Of a stretch of 64,000 nt of DNA, positions 28,697 through 38,240 are shown piece by piece; the first letter of the stretch is position 1, and each line of letters begins with the position of its first letter. The notes below the pieces were generated by a model that saw nothing but the letters and a program-made list of their open reading frames with translations, was not told the DNA's origin and ran no database searches. The stretch is from Hyphomicrobium sp. Its GTDB lineage: Bacteria > Pseudomonadota > Alphaproteobacteria > Rhizobiales > Hyphomicrobiaceae. Position numbers and translations under genes: made by a program. The stretch spans positions 62,001-126,000 of the forward strand of contig JASBSU010000037.1 of the NCBI GenBank assembly GCA_030148725.1. Direction: 5' to 3'.

Positions 28697-30487
28697 TCAG
28701 ATGGTTTTCTTCAGCTGACTGGCGCGCAGGCCGCGCGTCGGTCGCCCGGCGGCGCCCTGCAGCTGCTCGCGGAACTCGTCGCGCTTTTCATGGATCGAGG
28801 CGATGACGGGACCGGTCGGCACCCCGAGGCCTACCAGCGTCGCCTCTGACAGCTGCAAGCTCGCCTCGATGGTTTCGGGGACGGCGTCCGTCACCTTCTG
28901 CTTGTAGAGGTGGCGTGCGTGCTCGGCGTCGCGGGCGCGAGCGACGATGAGCATGTCTTCGCGAAGGGTGCGCATCGTCGTCACTATTTCGCTGACTGCC
29001 GACGCCTTATTGATGGTGATGACGACGCCCTTCGCCTGCTCGATGCCGCAGCGCTTGAGGAACAGGGGGTTCTTCGCGTCGCCGAAGTAGACCGGCAGCC
29101 CCTCGGCGCGGCCGCGCGACACGGAGGCCGGATCGTTCTCGACGATGATGTGCTTGATGCGGTGCCGGCCGAGCATGTCGGAGACGAGGCGGCCGACGCG
29201 GCCTGCGCCGATGACAACCGCGTCGACGTGCTCCAGCGGTGGCTCGACCAGCAGTGCCGGGTTGGCCGGCTGCTGCGCCCTGATCTTTCGCGATAGGCGC
29301 CGCGCGGCATAGTCGAGGACCGGCACCAGCGCCATCGAAAACGATGTGATCGCCAGCACGAGCGCGCCACGGCTCGGCGATATGATGCTGGCGGCCACGG
29401 AAAGGCCGATCACGATGAACGCGAACTCGCCGCCCGGCCCGAGCAGGATCGAGGTCTCGATGGTCGATGGCCAGGACACTTTGAACAGGCGCAGCAGCGC
29501 GACCAGAACGGCGCCTTTGATAATGAGCAATCCGGCGATGCCGGCGATGATCGGGAGCGGGTCGGATACCAGGGCTGCGAGGTCGAGGCTCATGCCGACC
29601 GAGAAGAAGAAGACGCCGAGCAGTAATCCCTTGAAGGGATCGATCGTCGCCTCGATGGCGCGGCGGTATTCGCTTTCGGATAGCAGCAGGCCGGATACGA
29701 ATGCGCCGAGCGCCATCGACAGGCCGGCGGCGGCCGTCGCAAGACCACTGCCGACGACGACGAACAAGGCTGCGGCGACGAAGAGCTCTGTTGAATCGGC
29801 AGACGCGACGAGGCGGAACAGGGGGCGCAGCAGCAGCGTGCCGACGAGCGCGATCACGCCGATGACCAGCAATGCTTGAGCGAAGGCTTGTGCCAAGCCG
29901 CTGAGCAGGCTGCCCTGGTGCTCGGGGCCAAGGATGGTGACGAGGAACAGTAGCGGGACGACCGCGAGATCCTGCATGAGCAGGATGGAGAACGACGTGC
30001 GGCCGGTCGTCGTGGCGAGGCGGCCAGTGCGGGACAGCACCTCGATCACGATGGCGGTCGAAGACAGCGCCAGCGAGAAACCGATGATCAATGCTGCGCC
30101 GGGCTTGGAGCCAAACAGCGCGGCGATCGTCCCGATGATGATGGCGGACAGCGCGACCTGGGCTGATCCGAGACCGAACACAAGTCGGCGCATGGTGATC
30201 AGGCGCTTGAACGATAGCTCGAGGCCGATGATGAAAAGGAGGAAGACCACGCCCAGCTCCGCCATGGCGCCGAGGCCGCGCTCCTCCGACACCGTGATCC
30301 ACTTCAGCGGCGGCAGGTAGCCCGACAGAGCGCCGAGGCAGTGCGGCCCGAGAACTGCTCCGGCTATGAGGAAGCCGAGGATCGGGCTGATCTTGAAACG
30401 CTGGCCAATGGGAACGAGAACGGCGGCGGTGGCGAGGATGACCATCGCCTCGCGGTAAATGGTGAAATCGGTGCCTTCCGCCGTCAT
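28697..30487 (-). CDS. KefB-type cation/proton antiporter with TrkA-N domain
   Basis: The start at 30487 has GGAG at five bases. The 596-residue protein has ~12 membrane helices of the CPA2 antiporter family ('FLLFIIGLELSF', 'ALSSTAIVIEVLS', 'LLMQDLAVVPLLFLV', 'LLGVFFFSVGMSLDL', 'ILLGPGGEFAFI'). A cytosolic TrkA-N (RCK) domain follows ('DAVVIGAGRVGRLVSDML') that senses NAD(H) or other ligands. Such systems exchange K+ (or Na+) for protons and may respond to glutathione adducts. KefC/YbaL-like assignments are equally possible. Confidence 0.88.
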   Translation of the reverse strand: MTAEGTDFTIYREAMVILATAAVLVPIGQRFKISPILGFLIAGAVLGPHCLGALSGYLPPLKWITVSEERGLGAMAELGVVFLLFIIGLELSFKRLITMRRLVFGLGSAQVALSAIIIGTIAALFGSKPGAALIIGFSLALSSTAIVIEVLSRTGRLATTTGRTSFSILLMQDLAVVPLLFLVTILGPEHQGSLLSGLAQAFAQALLVIGVIALVGTLLLRPLFRLVASADSTELFVAAALFVVVGSGLATAAAGLSMALGAFVSGLLLSESEYRRAIEATIDPFKGLLLGVFFFSVGMSLDLAALVSDPLPIIAGIAGLLIIKGAVLVALLRLFKVSWPSTIETSILLGPGGEFAFIVIGLSVAASIISPSRGALVLAITSFSMALVPVLDYAARRLSRKIRAQQPANPALLVEPPLEHVDAVVIGAGRVGRLVSDMLGRHRIKHIIVENDPASVSRGRAEGLPVYFGDAKNPLFLKRCGIEQAKGVVITINKASAVSEIVTTMRTLREDMLIVARARDAEHARHLYKQKVTDAVPETIEASLQLSEATLVGLGVPTGPVIASIHEKRDEFREQLQGAAGRPTRGLRASQLKKTI

Positions 30488-30616
30488 GGGATCTCCAGCC
30501 ACGAGCCGGAGCAACAGCTTATGCTGGCGCCGACCGTTCGCCGATCAATCGCGCAATGTTCCCGCAATTATGGCAGGCGAAGTCTGCGGCCGCAGCTAAA
30601 ACCGCGCGTGTGGCTT

Positions 30617-33277
30617 TCAGGCTGCGTTGAGCCGCGCTTCGATCGCCTCGAGTGCTGCATCGGCGCGCGAGCCGTCGGGGCCGCCAGCCTGCGCCATGTC
30701 GGGACGACCGCCGCCGCCTTTGCCGCCGACCGCCTCCGAGCCGGCGCGTACCAGATCGACAGCGCTCACCTTGTCGGCGAGATCGCTGGTGACGGCGACG
30801 ACGATGCCGAGTTTGCCGTCGGCAGAGTTGTTGGCGATGGCGACGATGCCGGAACCGATCTTGGCGCGGCCGTCGTCGGCCATGGCCTTCAGGTCCTTCA
30901 TGTCGACGCCCGACACCGACAATTTGAGGAACTTCCGGCCCGCAACCTCGACGATGGCAGGCCCGGCATCCTTGCCACCGCCGCTGAGCGCGAGCTGCTT
31001 CTTGGCGTCAGCGAGCTGGCGCTCGAGCTGCTTGCGCTCATCGACCAGCGCCTTCACGCGCTCGGCGACGTCCTCGGGGCGTACGTGCAGCGCCGACGCG
31101 ATCTCACGGATGCGCGCCTCGTGCTGCGTCAGGTATGAGCGCGCGGCATCGGCCGTCAGCGCCTCGATGCGGCGCACGCCCGATGCGCTGGCGCTCTCGG
31201 CGACGATCTTCACGAGGCCGATGTCGCCGGTGCGCTTGACGTGCGTGCCACCGCAGAGTTCGACCGACCAAGCCTTGTTGGCATTGGGACCGGCGTCGCC
31301 CATCGAGACGACGCGAACCTCGTCGCCGTACTTCTCACCGAAGAGCGCCATGGCGCCCGACTGCATCGCATCCTCAATGGCCATCAGGCGCGTCTCGACG
31401 GCGGTGTTCTGCAGCACGATGGCATTGGCGCGCTTCTCGACCTCGGCGATCTCCTCAGCGCTCATGGGCTTCTGGTGGGAGAAGTCGAAGCGCAGGCGGC
31501 CCGGTTCGACAAGCGAACCCTTCTGGGCAACGTGGGGGCCGAGAACCTGGCGCAGTGCTTCGTGCAGAAGGTGCGTCGCCGAGTGGTTGGCGCGGATCGC
31601 GGCGCGGCCCACGTGGTCGACATCGAGATCAACGGCATCGCCGGTCTTGAAGGTACCCTTCTCGACCTTGCCGACATGGACGAACAGACCGCCGGCCTTC
31701 TTCTGCGTGTCGGTGACGCGGAAAAGCGCGCCTTTCGCACCGACGATGACACCTTCATCGCCGACCTGACCGCCGGATTCGCCGTAGAATGGCGTCTGGT
31801 TGACGACGATGGCGGCTTCGTCCCCGGCCTTGAGGCTCTTGGCTTCCTTGCCGTCTTTGACGAGCGCGACGATGGCGCCTGCCGCGCCCTCGGTGTCGTA
31901 GCCGAGGAACTCGGTCGCGCCGAGTTTCTCCTTCAGCTCAAACCAGATGGATTCGGTGGCGGCCTCGCCCGAGCCCTTCCAGGCTTTGCGGGCTTCGGCC
32001 TTCTGGCGCTCCATGGCAGCGTTGAAGCCTTCGGTGTCGACAGTGACGCCGCGGGCGCGCAAGGCATCCTCGGTGAGGTCGAGCGGGAAGCCGTAGGTAT
32101 CGTAGAGCTTGAACGCGGTTTCGCCGGACAGCACCGCACCCTTGCCGAGCTTACCGGTGGCCTCGCCGAGCAGGCCGAGGCCCTTCTCCAGCGTCTTCTT
32201 GAAACGCGTTTCCTCGAGCATCAGGGTCTCGGTGATGAGCGGCTGAGCGCGCTGCAGCTCGTGATAGGTGTCGCCCATCTCGTGCACGAGAGCCGGCACC
32301 AGCTTGTACATCAGCGGTTCTTCGGCGCCGAGCAGATGCGCGTGGCGCATGGCGCGGCGCATGATGCGGCGGAGGACGTAGCCGCGGCCTTCATTCGAGG
32401 GCAGCACGCCGTCGGCGATGAGGAAGCTCGCGGCACGCAGATGGTCCGCGATGACGCGATGCGATGCCTTGTGCTCGCCGGTCGCAGACACGCCCGTGGC
32501 GGCCACAGAAGCTGAGATCAGCGCCTTGAAGAGATCGATGTCATAGTTGTCGGTGACGCCTTGCAGGACGGCCGCAATGCGCTCCAGGCCCATGCCGGTA
32601 TCGACGGACTGCTTCGGCAGGTTGATGCGCTCGCCGCCCGGCAGCTGCTCGAACTGCATGAAGACGAGATTCCAGATCTCGACGAAGCGGTCGCCGTCGG
32701 CGTCGGGCGATCCAGGCGGGCCGCCGGGGATCTTGTCGCCGTGGTCGAAGAAGATCTCCGAGCACGGGCCGCACGGCCCGGTGTCGCCCATCTGCCAGAA
32801 GTTGTCGTTCGTCGCGATGCGTATGATCTTGTCGTCGGATAAGCCCGTCAGCTTCTTCCAGATGTCATATGCCTCATCGTCGGTGTGGTAGACGGTGATG
32901 GTCAGGCGCTTCTTGTCGAGGCCGAGATCCTTTGTAAGGAGGTTCCAGGCAAGAGGGATCGCCTGCTCCTTGAAGTAATCGCCGAACGAGAAGTTGCCGA
33001 GCATCTCGAAGAACGTGTGATGGCGTGCGGTGTAGCCGACGTTGTCGAGGTCGTTGTGCTTGCCGCCGGCGCGGACGCACTTCTGCGAGGATGCGGCGCG
33101 AACGTAGGGGCGCGTTTCCTGGCCGGTGAAGACGTTCTTGAACTGAACCATGCCCGCATTGGTGAACATCAACGTCGGGTCGTTGCGCGGCACCAAAGGT
33201 GAGGACGGCACGACTTCGTGGCCGTTCTTCTTGAAGAAGTCGAGAAACGCGCGGCGGATGTCGTTGACGGAGGCCAT
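30617..33277 (-). CDS. alaS: Alanyl-tRNA synthetase
   Basis: The 886-residue class II synthetase begins '[20 protein letters not shown]'; the frame is open further upstream but that part is not conserved. Catalytic motifs are present: '[20 protein letters not shown]', '[18 protein letters not shown]'. The editing domain has '[14 protein letters not shown]' (HxxxH) and '[13 protein letters not shown]'. The C-terminal C-Ala domain is present. It charges tRNA-Ala. Confidence 0.97.
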   Translation of the reverse strand: MASVNDIRRAFLDFFKKNGHEVVPSSPLVPRNDPTLMFTNAGMVQFKNVFTGQETRPYVRAASSQKCVRAGGKHNDLDNVGYTARHHTFFEMLGNFSFGDYFKEQAIPLAWNLLTKDLGLDKKRLTITVYHTDDEAYDIWKKLTGLSDDKIIRIATNDNFWQMGDTGPCGPCSEIFFDHGDKIPGGPPGSPDADGDRFVEIWNLVFMQFEQLPGGERINLPKQSVDTGMGLERIAAVLQGVTDNYDIDLFKALISASVAATGVSATGEHKASHRVIADHLRAASFLIADGVLPSNEGRGYVLRRIMRRAMRHAHLLGAEEPLMYKLVPALVHEMGDTYHELQRAQPLITETLMLEETRFKKTLEKGLGLLGEATGKLGKGAVLSGETAFKLYDTYGFPLDLTEDALRARGVTVDTEGFNAAMERQKAEARKAWKGSGEAATESIWFELKEKLGATEFLGYDTEGAAGAIVALVKDGKEAKSLKAGDEAAIVVNQTPFYGESGGQVGDEGVIVGAKGALFRVTDTQKKAGGLFVHVGKVEKGTFKTGDAVDLDVDHVGRAAIRANHSATHLLHEALRQVLGPHVAQKGSLVEPGRLRFDFSHQKPMSAEEIAEVEKRANAIVLQNTAVETRLMAIEDAMQSGAMALFGEKYGDEVRVVSMGDAGPNANKAWSVELCGGTHVKRTGDIGLVKIVAESASASGVRRIEALTADAARSYLTQHEARIREIASALHVRPEDVAERVKALVDERKQLERQLADAKKQLALSGGGKDAGPAIVEVAGRKFLKLSVSGVDMKDLKAMADDGRAKIGSGIVAIANNSADGKLGIVVAVTSDLADKVSAVDLVRAGSEAVGGKGGGGRPDMAQAGGPDGSRADAALEAIEARLNAA

Positions 33278-33513
33278 GGGTCGCTTTCGAACGGTCGCTG
33301 TCGGGGGCTGAGGTGCCGGGCCGCATGTATGGGCCCGATTTGCCGGGCTTATCCGTCGCGGATCGGACGGCTCCGTGTCAAGCGCCTGCGGCGCTTTTGG
33401 GCAGGGGAGGTGTTCGGCAGCCGAGTTTCGGAGGGGCACCTACGGACCGGGCGATGAGCGCCCGCCGTTGCCCGCGGTCCGGAAACGGCGGCGCCGGAAG
33501 CGCCGCAACGTCC

Positions 33514-34287
33514 TCAGGCGGAGTTCGGGGCAGCCGGAAGCGCAGCCAACTCCGTGAAAAAGCGCTGCATCGACGCTTCCTGGTAGTCGGCGAATCCCGA
33601 GTATAGGGCGTTCGTTGCGGTCCCCGGTCCCACCCCAAGGAGGGTGTGCTTCAATGCAGCCTGATCCCGGGAATCCAGTTCGACATTGGCGATGACGGCT
33701 GGCGTCGGCAAATCAGAGATGCGCGCCAAGACCTTCGTCGACTTCGCATTGTTGGGCTGCGCGATCCAGACGTCCTCATAGACCATCGTGGCATCGATCG
33801 ATCTGTTCACGACGGCATCTATCTGTCCCTGCCAGGGCGGGACGGCAAAGGAGTCAAAGAAGCTCGTCAGCGCAAATCCATCCGCAGCGAGGAGAATGGA
33901 CGGCGCGAAATAGCTGGTGGTGCAAAAGGTGTTTATGTAGCCGTAGCGCTTGCCTCGCAGCTGGCGCCAATCCGTCGCCGGGTTATCGTGCGCGACCACG
34001 AATACGCTGGTCTGCCGAGGCAGACGTGTGACGGCGGTCACGGCGCTGGCAACACCAACGTAGGGCGCCTTGCGCAGATAAAAGCAATTTGCCGAAGGGA
34101 GATAGGCGAACGCGTAGGAACCGTTATGGAGCGCCGTCGTGAGAAGAGCGAGATCGGTATAGGTTGTCGCCTCGCAGCCGCGCTGCCGAACGAACGCCTC
34201 CCAGGCGGAGGCGTCGAATGGAAACCTCAGGTTGGCGTCGAATGCGCCAGCAAGCCGCGTCACAGTCTGTGAGGCACCCGACGACAT
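33514..34287 (-). CDS. PhnD/SsuA-type substrate-binding-fold protein without signal peptide
   Basis: The 257-residue protein has the PhnD-like ligand-binding pattern ('LTTALHNGSYAFAYLPSANC', 'VFVVAHDNPATDWRQLRGKRYGYI', 'DATMVYEDVW'). The start at 34287 is fixed by GGAGGCGAC, and the N-terminus 'MSSGASQTVTRLAGAF' has no hydrophobic leader. It thus appears cytosolic, unusual for a binding protein. No permease or ATPase gene is adjacent. It might be a ligand-sensing or degraded form. Confidence 0.7.
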   Translation of the reverse strand: MSSGASQTVTRLAGAFDANLRFPFDASAWEAFVRQRGCEATTYTDLALLTTALHNGSYAFAYLPSANCFYLRKAPYVGVASAVTAVTRLPRQTSVFVVAHDNPATDWRQLRGKRYGYINTFCTTSYFAPSILLAADGFALTSFFDSFAVPPWQGQIDAVVNRSIDATMVYEDVWIAQPNNAKSTKVLARISDLPTPAVIANVELDSRDQAALKHTLLGVGPGTATNALYSGFADYQEASMQRFFTELAALPAAPNSA

Positions 34288-34416
34288 GTCGCCTCCACAT
34301 GAAGATTTGTGGAGGCTAGCCCGGGCGGCCTTAATCGCCGACTAGCGGCGTGCACAAGCCGAGAGCGCGGTTAATCAGTTGCAAAGGTCACGTTGCAAGA
34401 GCGAGACATCGAAATC

Positions 34417-34436
34417 GGCGCCGGATGGCCGGCGCC
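34417..34436. other. Perfect 8-bp stem-loop downstream of recA
   Basis: GGCGCCGG-ATGG-CCGGCGCC forms a perfect hairpin between the recA terminator-like structure and the next gene. No U-run on either strand. Confidence 0.4.
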
Positions 34437-34467
34437 GCGCGGTGTAGGGAGGCCGATGAGGGTTCGG

Positions 34468-34499
34468 CCGGATCGCTGCTTTAAGCAGCAGCGGTCCGG
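34468..34499 (-). terminator. Hairpin just after recA
   Basis: A 13-base arm (34468-34480) pairs with 34487-34499 with a single mismatch, just past the recA stop on its strand. A U-run is lacking, so it is a possible terminator or stabiliser. Confidence 0.45.
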
Positions 34500-34505
34500 G
34501 TTGTG

Positions 34506-35654
34506 TCAGCGCTTGGCGCGTGCCGGCTTCTTGGCGCCGTCGGCGTCATCGGGAAGCACGCCATCCTCGTCGGGCTGCTCACCCTCCGCGTCAGCCTGCT
34601 CCTCAATCAAGAGTTTATCGACGATGAGGCCGGCGTTCTGACGGACGGCCTTTTCGATCGCCTGGGCAATCTTGGGGTTTTCCTTGAGAAACGCCTTGGC
34701 GTTCTCGCGGCCCTGGCCGATGCGGTCTCCCTCATAGGAGAACCAGGCGCCGGACTTTTCAACCACGCCCACCTTGGACCCGAGGTCGATCAGCTCACCG
34801 ACCTTGGAGATGCCTTCCCCGTACATGATGTCGAACTCGACCTGCTTGAACGGGGGCGCGACCTTGTTCTTGACGACCTTGACGCGCGTCTGGTTGCCGA
34901 CGACGTCGTCACGCTCCTTGATCTGGCCGATGCGGCGGATGTCGAGACGCACCGAGGAGTAGAACTTCAGGGCGTTGCCGCCCGTGGTCGTTTCCGGGTT
35001 GCCGAACATGACGCCGATCTTCATGCGGATCTGGTTGATGAAGATGACCATGCAGCGGGTCTTGGAGATCGATGCCGTCAGTTTGCGCAGCGCCTGACTC
35101 ATGAGGCGGGCCTGGGCGCCCATCGTCATGTCGCCCATCTCGCCTTCGAGCTCTGCCTTGGGGGTCAGAGCGGCGACACTGTCGACCACAATGACGTCGA
35201 CAGCACCGGAGTGCACAAGGGTGTTGGTGATTTCCAGTGCCTGCTCGCCGGCGTCCGGCTGGGAGACGAGGAGGTCTTCGATTTTCACGCCAAGCTTCTT
35301 GGCGTAGGTCGGGTCGAGGGCGTGCTCGGCGTCCACGAAGGCGCAGGTGCCGCCCTTTTTCTGCGATTCCGCGATCACCTGCAGGGCAAGTGTCGTCTTG
35401 CCCGAGGATTCCGGGCCGTAAATCTCGACGACGCGGCCTCGCGGGAGGCCGCCGATCCCAAGGGCGATGTCGAGGCCGAGGGAGCCGGTGGAGATCGCCT
35501 CGATGTCCATCGAGCGCTCGTTCGCGCCGAGGCGCATGATCGAGCCCTTGCCGAAGTTCTTGTCGATCAACTCCAGGGCATGCGCCAGCGCCTGCGCCTT
35601 ATTCTTGTCCATCGCTCCCCCGTCAACGACCTTGAATTCCGGCCGGTTCGTCAT
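34506..35654 (-). CDS. recA: Recombinase RecA
   Basis: The 382-residue product (start ATG 35654, AGGTGA upstream; a GTG nine bases earlier is also open) has Walker A 'GPESSGKT' at 80-87, '[14 protein letters not shown]', '[17 protein letters not shown]' and '[28 protein letters not shown]'. RecA drives strand exchange and SOS induction. The acidic C-tail with repeated Asp/Glu then a basic end 'KKPARAKR' is present. A hairpin follows the stop. Confidence 0.98.
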   Translation of the reverse strand: MTNRPEFKVVDGGAMDKNKAQALAHALELIDKNFGKGSIMRLGANERSMDIEAISTGSLGLDIALGIGGLPRGRVVEIYGPESSGKTTLALQVIAESQKKGGTCAFVDAEHALDPTYAKKLGVKIEDLLVSQPDAGEQALEITNTLVHSGAVDVIVVDSVAALTPKAELEGEMGDMTMGAQARLMSQALRKLTASISKTRCMVIFINQIRMKIGVMFGNPETTTGGNALKFYSSVRLDIRRIGQIKERDDVVGNQTRVKVVKNKVAPPFKQVEFDIMYGEGISKVGELIDLGSKVGVVEKSGAWFSYEGDRIGQGRENAKAFLKENPKIAQAIEKAVRQNAGLIVDKLLIEEQADAEGEQPDEDGVLPDDADGAKKPARAKR

Positions 35655-35703
35655 GTCGTTCACCTATATGGCAAGCGCTCTACGTTCTCAATTCGACTCG
35701 AAT

Positions 35704-35718
35704 GTACACATTTTGTTC
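35704..35718 (-). promoter_or_regulatory. Possible LexA/SOS box upstream of recA
   Basis: GTAC-N7-GTTC (35704-35718) differs in one base from the alphaproteobacterial SOS consensus GTTC-N7-GTTC. It lies ~50 bases before the recA start. A perfect 13-base palindrome ATTCGA-C-TCGAAT (35691-35703), with a GACTC methylation-type site inside, abuts it. Confidence 0.5.
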
Positions 35719-35836
35719 TCATTGGTCCATAGGTGTTGTAAGTCGGCTGTTGGTTGTGGCCCCAGCTGTTAAGTCCGAGGAAACGGGTGGTCGGCGAGGC
35801 TCGGCCTTCGTTCCTGGTACAGCGTAAGGGTTCGAC

Positions 35837-36130
35837 GTGTTCAACGTTTTCGCCATCGCAGCCGATGGGCTGGCGGCCCAAAGCCGGAGAATCGAAGCCG
35901 CGGCGCGTGCTATCGCGTCTACGGGCTCCGCCCCGCCCGTCGGCGGCAATTCGCCTGAAAACGGTTCTCCGGTGCGCATCGGCGCGCTGCCCGTCGGCGA
36001 TCCTATCGAAAACGTGGTGACGCTGCTGGAGGCCGAACTCGCCTACCGCGCCAACGTCGCGGTCATCAGGGCGGCGAGCGATATGCTCGACACGCTGCTC
36101 GACGCCGTTCACCCCAAGGCGCGAACGTAG
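35837..36130 (+). CDS. Mini flagellar-rod-like protein (FlgC-type termini only)
   Basis: The 97-residue protein starts at GTG 35837 behind AAGGG. Its N-terminus 'MFNVFAIAADGLAAQSRRIEAAA' matches the N-terminal helix of flagellar rod/hook proteins. Its C-terminus 'DPIENVVTLLEAELAYRANVAVIRAASDMLDTLLDAV' matches the C-terminal coiled-coil (Flg_bbr_C). The globular middle of FlgC is absent. No flagellar operon lies next to it; it is divergent from recA and 106 bases from the TonB-like gene. Confidence 0.75.
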   Translation: MFNVFAIAADGLAAQSRRIEAAARAIASTGSAPPVGGNSPENGSPVRIGALPVGDPIENVVTLLEAELAYRANVAVIRAASDMLDTLLDAVHPKART

Positions 36131-36239
36131 ATTTCGCGACGCAAAAATCGCGTGTGCATGGTGGCCAATTGGCCGCAAGCGCACGCCTGCCAACGCGCTA
36201 AACTCACTCGATATTCGATGAGCCGATTCGCGTGGCTTG

Positions 36240-37283
36240 ATGTCCGACATCGAGAAAGTTGCGCAAGAGCTGGCGGCTCAGACTTCGCCAGCCGAGGCGC
36301 CTGCGCCCGCTGATGAGCCCGCACCGCAAGCCGATGAAAAGGCCGCGGCGAAGGAGCTTATCGGTGCGCTCGATGCCGACCAGCGTATTCGCGCCAACGC
36401 CGAGCGGGACGGACGCAGGCTGTGGGCCAGCGCGGCGTTCGTCACGTTCCTCTATATTTCGATCATCGCCGTGCAGGTGATGAACCTCGGCGGGCTGTCG
36501 TCGCTCCAGCACGAGCTGGAACAGCAGCAGCGCGAGCGCGAGCGGATCGGCCAGGGTGGAGATTCGATCAGCGTCGAACTCGTCCCCGATCCGGATAAGA
36601 ACTCCAAGACCGAGAAATGGCAGGAAGGCGCCGGTGGGCCGCCGAACCCTGCTCCGCCGCAACCGCAGCAGCAGGCTTCGCTGCCTCAGCCGATGACCGA
36701 GCAGCCGCAAGAGCAGGTCGAGAAACCGGAGGAGAAGCCGCCGGAGAAGGCAGAAGAGAAGCCGGAAGAAAAGCCTGAGGAAAAGGCCGAAGAAGAGCAG
36801 AAGGAAGAGCCGAAGGAGCCCGAGCGCGAGAAGGATCGCGACGCCGGGCAGCCGTCGCTGCCGGACCTCGAAACGATGCTAGACGCTGCCGCGACGGACC
36901 TCGCCGAGCAGGTCAAGGAGCACTACGACCGCAAGGCACGGCGATCAGCGCCGCGGCCGCAGCAGCAAGCGATGATGTCCGGCGGGGGCATGCAGGTGCG
37001 CGGCGTCGGGGCGGGCGGGAAATCCGACGCGTTCTCGAAAAGCGTCATCGATGCGCTCATGAAAACGCGGCCGGGGCCGGTCGCGCTGTGGGGACGCGTT
37101 CTCGTCTCCTTCCAGATCACGCAGCAGGGAGACCTGCTCTACGTGCGCGTGCTGCGCTCCAGCGGCAACAAGGCGATGGACGATGCGGCCGTGAATGCCA
37201 TCCACCGCGCCAAGTTCGTAAAGCCGCCGCCCGATCTGCCCCCGGAAGCGCGCACCTACATCATCGACTACATCTTCGGCTGA
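36240..37283 (+). CDS. TonB/TolA-like energy-transducing protein
   Basis: The 347-residue protein has an acidic N-terminal ~60-residue cytoplasmic part, one membrane helix (61-81), a long Pro/Glu/Lys/Gln linker with repeats of the EKPEEKP type (~120-200) and a TonB C-terminal domain ('VALWGRVLVSFQITQQGDLLYVRVLRSSGN', 'AVNAIHRAKFVKPPPDLPPE'). TonB links proton-motive force to outer-membrane receptors. No exbB, exbD or tolQR genes are adjacent. Start ATG 36240; a TTG three bases earlier is also open. Confidence 0.85.
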   Translation: MSDIEKVAQELAAQTSPAEAPAPADEPAPQADEKAAAKELIGALDADQRIRANAERDGRRLWASAAFVTFLYISIIAVQVMNLGGLSSLQHELEQQQRERERIGQGGDSISVELVPDPDKNSKTEKWQEGAGGPPNPAPPQPQQQASLPQPMTEQPQEQVEKPEEKPPEKAEEKPEEKPEEKAEEEQKEEPKEPEREKDRDAGQPSLPDLETMLDAAATDLAEQVKEHYDRKARRSAPRPQQQAMMSGGGMQVRGVGAGGKSDAFSKSVIDALMKTRPGPVALWGRVLVSFQITQQGDLLYVRVLRSSGNKAMDDAAVNAIHRAKFVKPPPDLPPEARTYIIDYIFG

Positions 37284-37337
37284 GCGGCAGAATCGGAGCA
37301 GTGTGCACGGAGGATGTCGTCCGCATGGAGGGGCGCC

Positions 37338-38138
37338 ATGCGCATCGCGATTGCGCTTCTGATCTTGCTTCTGCCGGCTGGCGCCTTTGCCGAAGACGAG
37401 GAGCTCTTCAAGCTCGCCAAGAAAGCCGCAAACCCCATAGCGGACCTCGCCACCGCACCGCTGCTCTACAATTGGGATGGGCAGATCGGCGCCGATCGTG
37501 ACGGCACATCCAACTACCTCCGCTTCGAACCGGTGGTGCCGCTGCACGTGTCGCAGGACTGGAACGTCATCACGCGCCTCTTCATGCCGATGATCGAACA
37601 GGCCGACGTCACGCCAGGCTCGGGCACGGACTACGGCCTCTCGGGCGTCAACCTGAGCTTCTTTGCGTCTCCCACGGCGCCGGTGTCGCGCGGACTTTCC
37701 ATCGGCCTTGGACCGGTGGTCGGTTTTCCCGCGAGCGACAGCGCGCTCGGCTCGCAGAAGTGGAGCCTTGGCCCAACGGCCGCAATCATCTGGCAACCGG
37801 ACGGGCCGTGGACCATCGGGCTTCTGACGCGGCAACTTTGGTCGGTCGGCGGGAGCGCGAAAGAGGCAGACGTCAACGAACTCTACTTGCAGCCGATCCT
37901 CAGCTACACGACGAAGGACGCGTGGACGCTCGGCGTCAACAGCGAGGCGTTCTATTACTGGACCGACGACGAAGCGTCGGTGCCGATCAACGTGTCGCTC
38001 ACCAAACTCATTCGTTTCGGCGGCGTTGCGCTGAGCATCGGACCGGCCGTCCGCTACTGGGTGGAGAACCCGAACTCGGATGCGCACGGCTGGGGCGCGC
38101 GCTTCACGGCGGCGCTGGTGTTTCCAGACGATCCGTGA
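37338..38138 (+). CDS. Outer-membrane transporter-like protein (MetA/phenol-type)
   Basis: The 266-residue protein has a signal peptide (MRIAIALLILLLPAGAFA) and the family pattern 'NPIADLATAPLLYNWD', 'RFEPVVPLHVSQDWNVITRLFMP', 'GLGPVVGFPAS', 'KWSLGPTAAIIWQPDGPW', 'LQPILSYTTKDAWTLGV'. This family of periplasmic/outer-membrane barrels is named from the phenol-degradation MetA-type transporter. GGAGG precedes the ATG at 37338. Substrate unknown. Confidence 0.75.
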   Translation: MRIAIALLILLLPAGAFAEDEELFKLAKKAANPIADLATAPLLYNWDGQIGADRDGTSNYLRFEPVVPLHVSQDWNVITRLFMPMIEQADVTPGSGTDYGLSGVNLSFFASPTAPVSRGLSIGLGPVVGFPASDSALGSQKWSLGPTAAIIWQPDGPWTIGLLTRQLWSVGGSAKEADVNELYLQPILSYTTKDAWTLGVNSEAFYYWTDDEASVPINVSLTKLIRFGGVALSIGPAVRYWVENPNSDAHGWGARFTAALVFPDDP

Positions 38139-38240
38139 ACGCACGTCCCGCGTGCTCTGTGGCCCTATGACCACGACAGGCGTCCAGCGAATCAGACAAT
38201 GTGCATAACCTGTGGGAATCCCGCCGACGGGAGGCTGGAA

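Noticed and set aside
31241-32515. 424-codon open frame opposite alaS
   Set aside because: Antisense frame caused by high GC at third positions; product is low-complexity Arg/Asp/Gly rich and alaS is certain on the other strand.
33376-33381. TTGACA on the minus strand as a -35 box for alaS
   Set aside because: No acceptable -10 element at the right spacing, so promoter not called.
34503-35732. 409-codon open frame opposite recA
   Set aside because: Antisense shadow of recA with no protein features.
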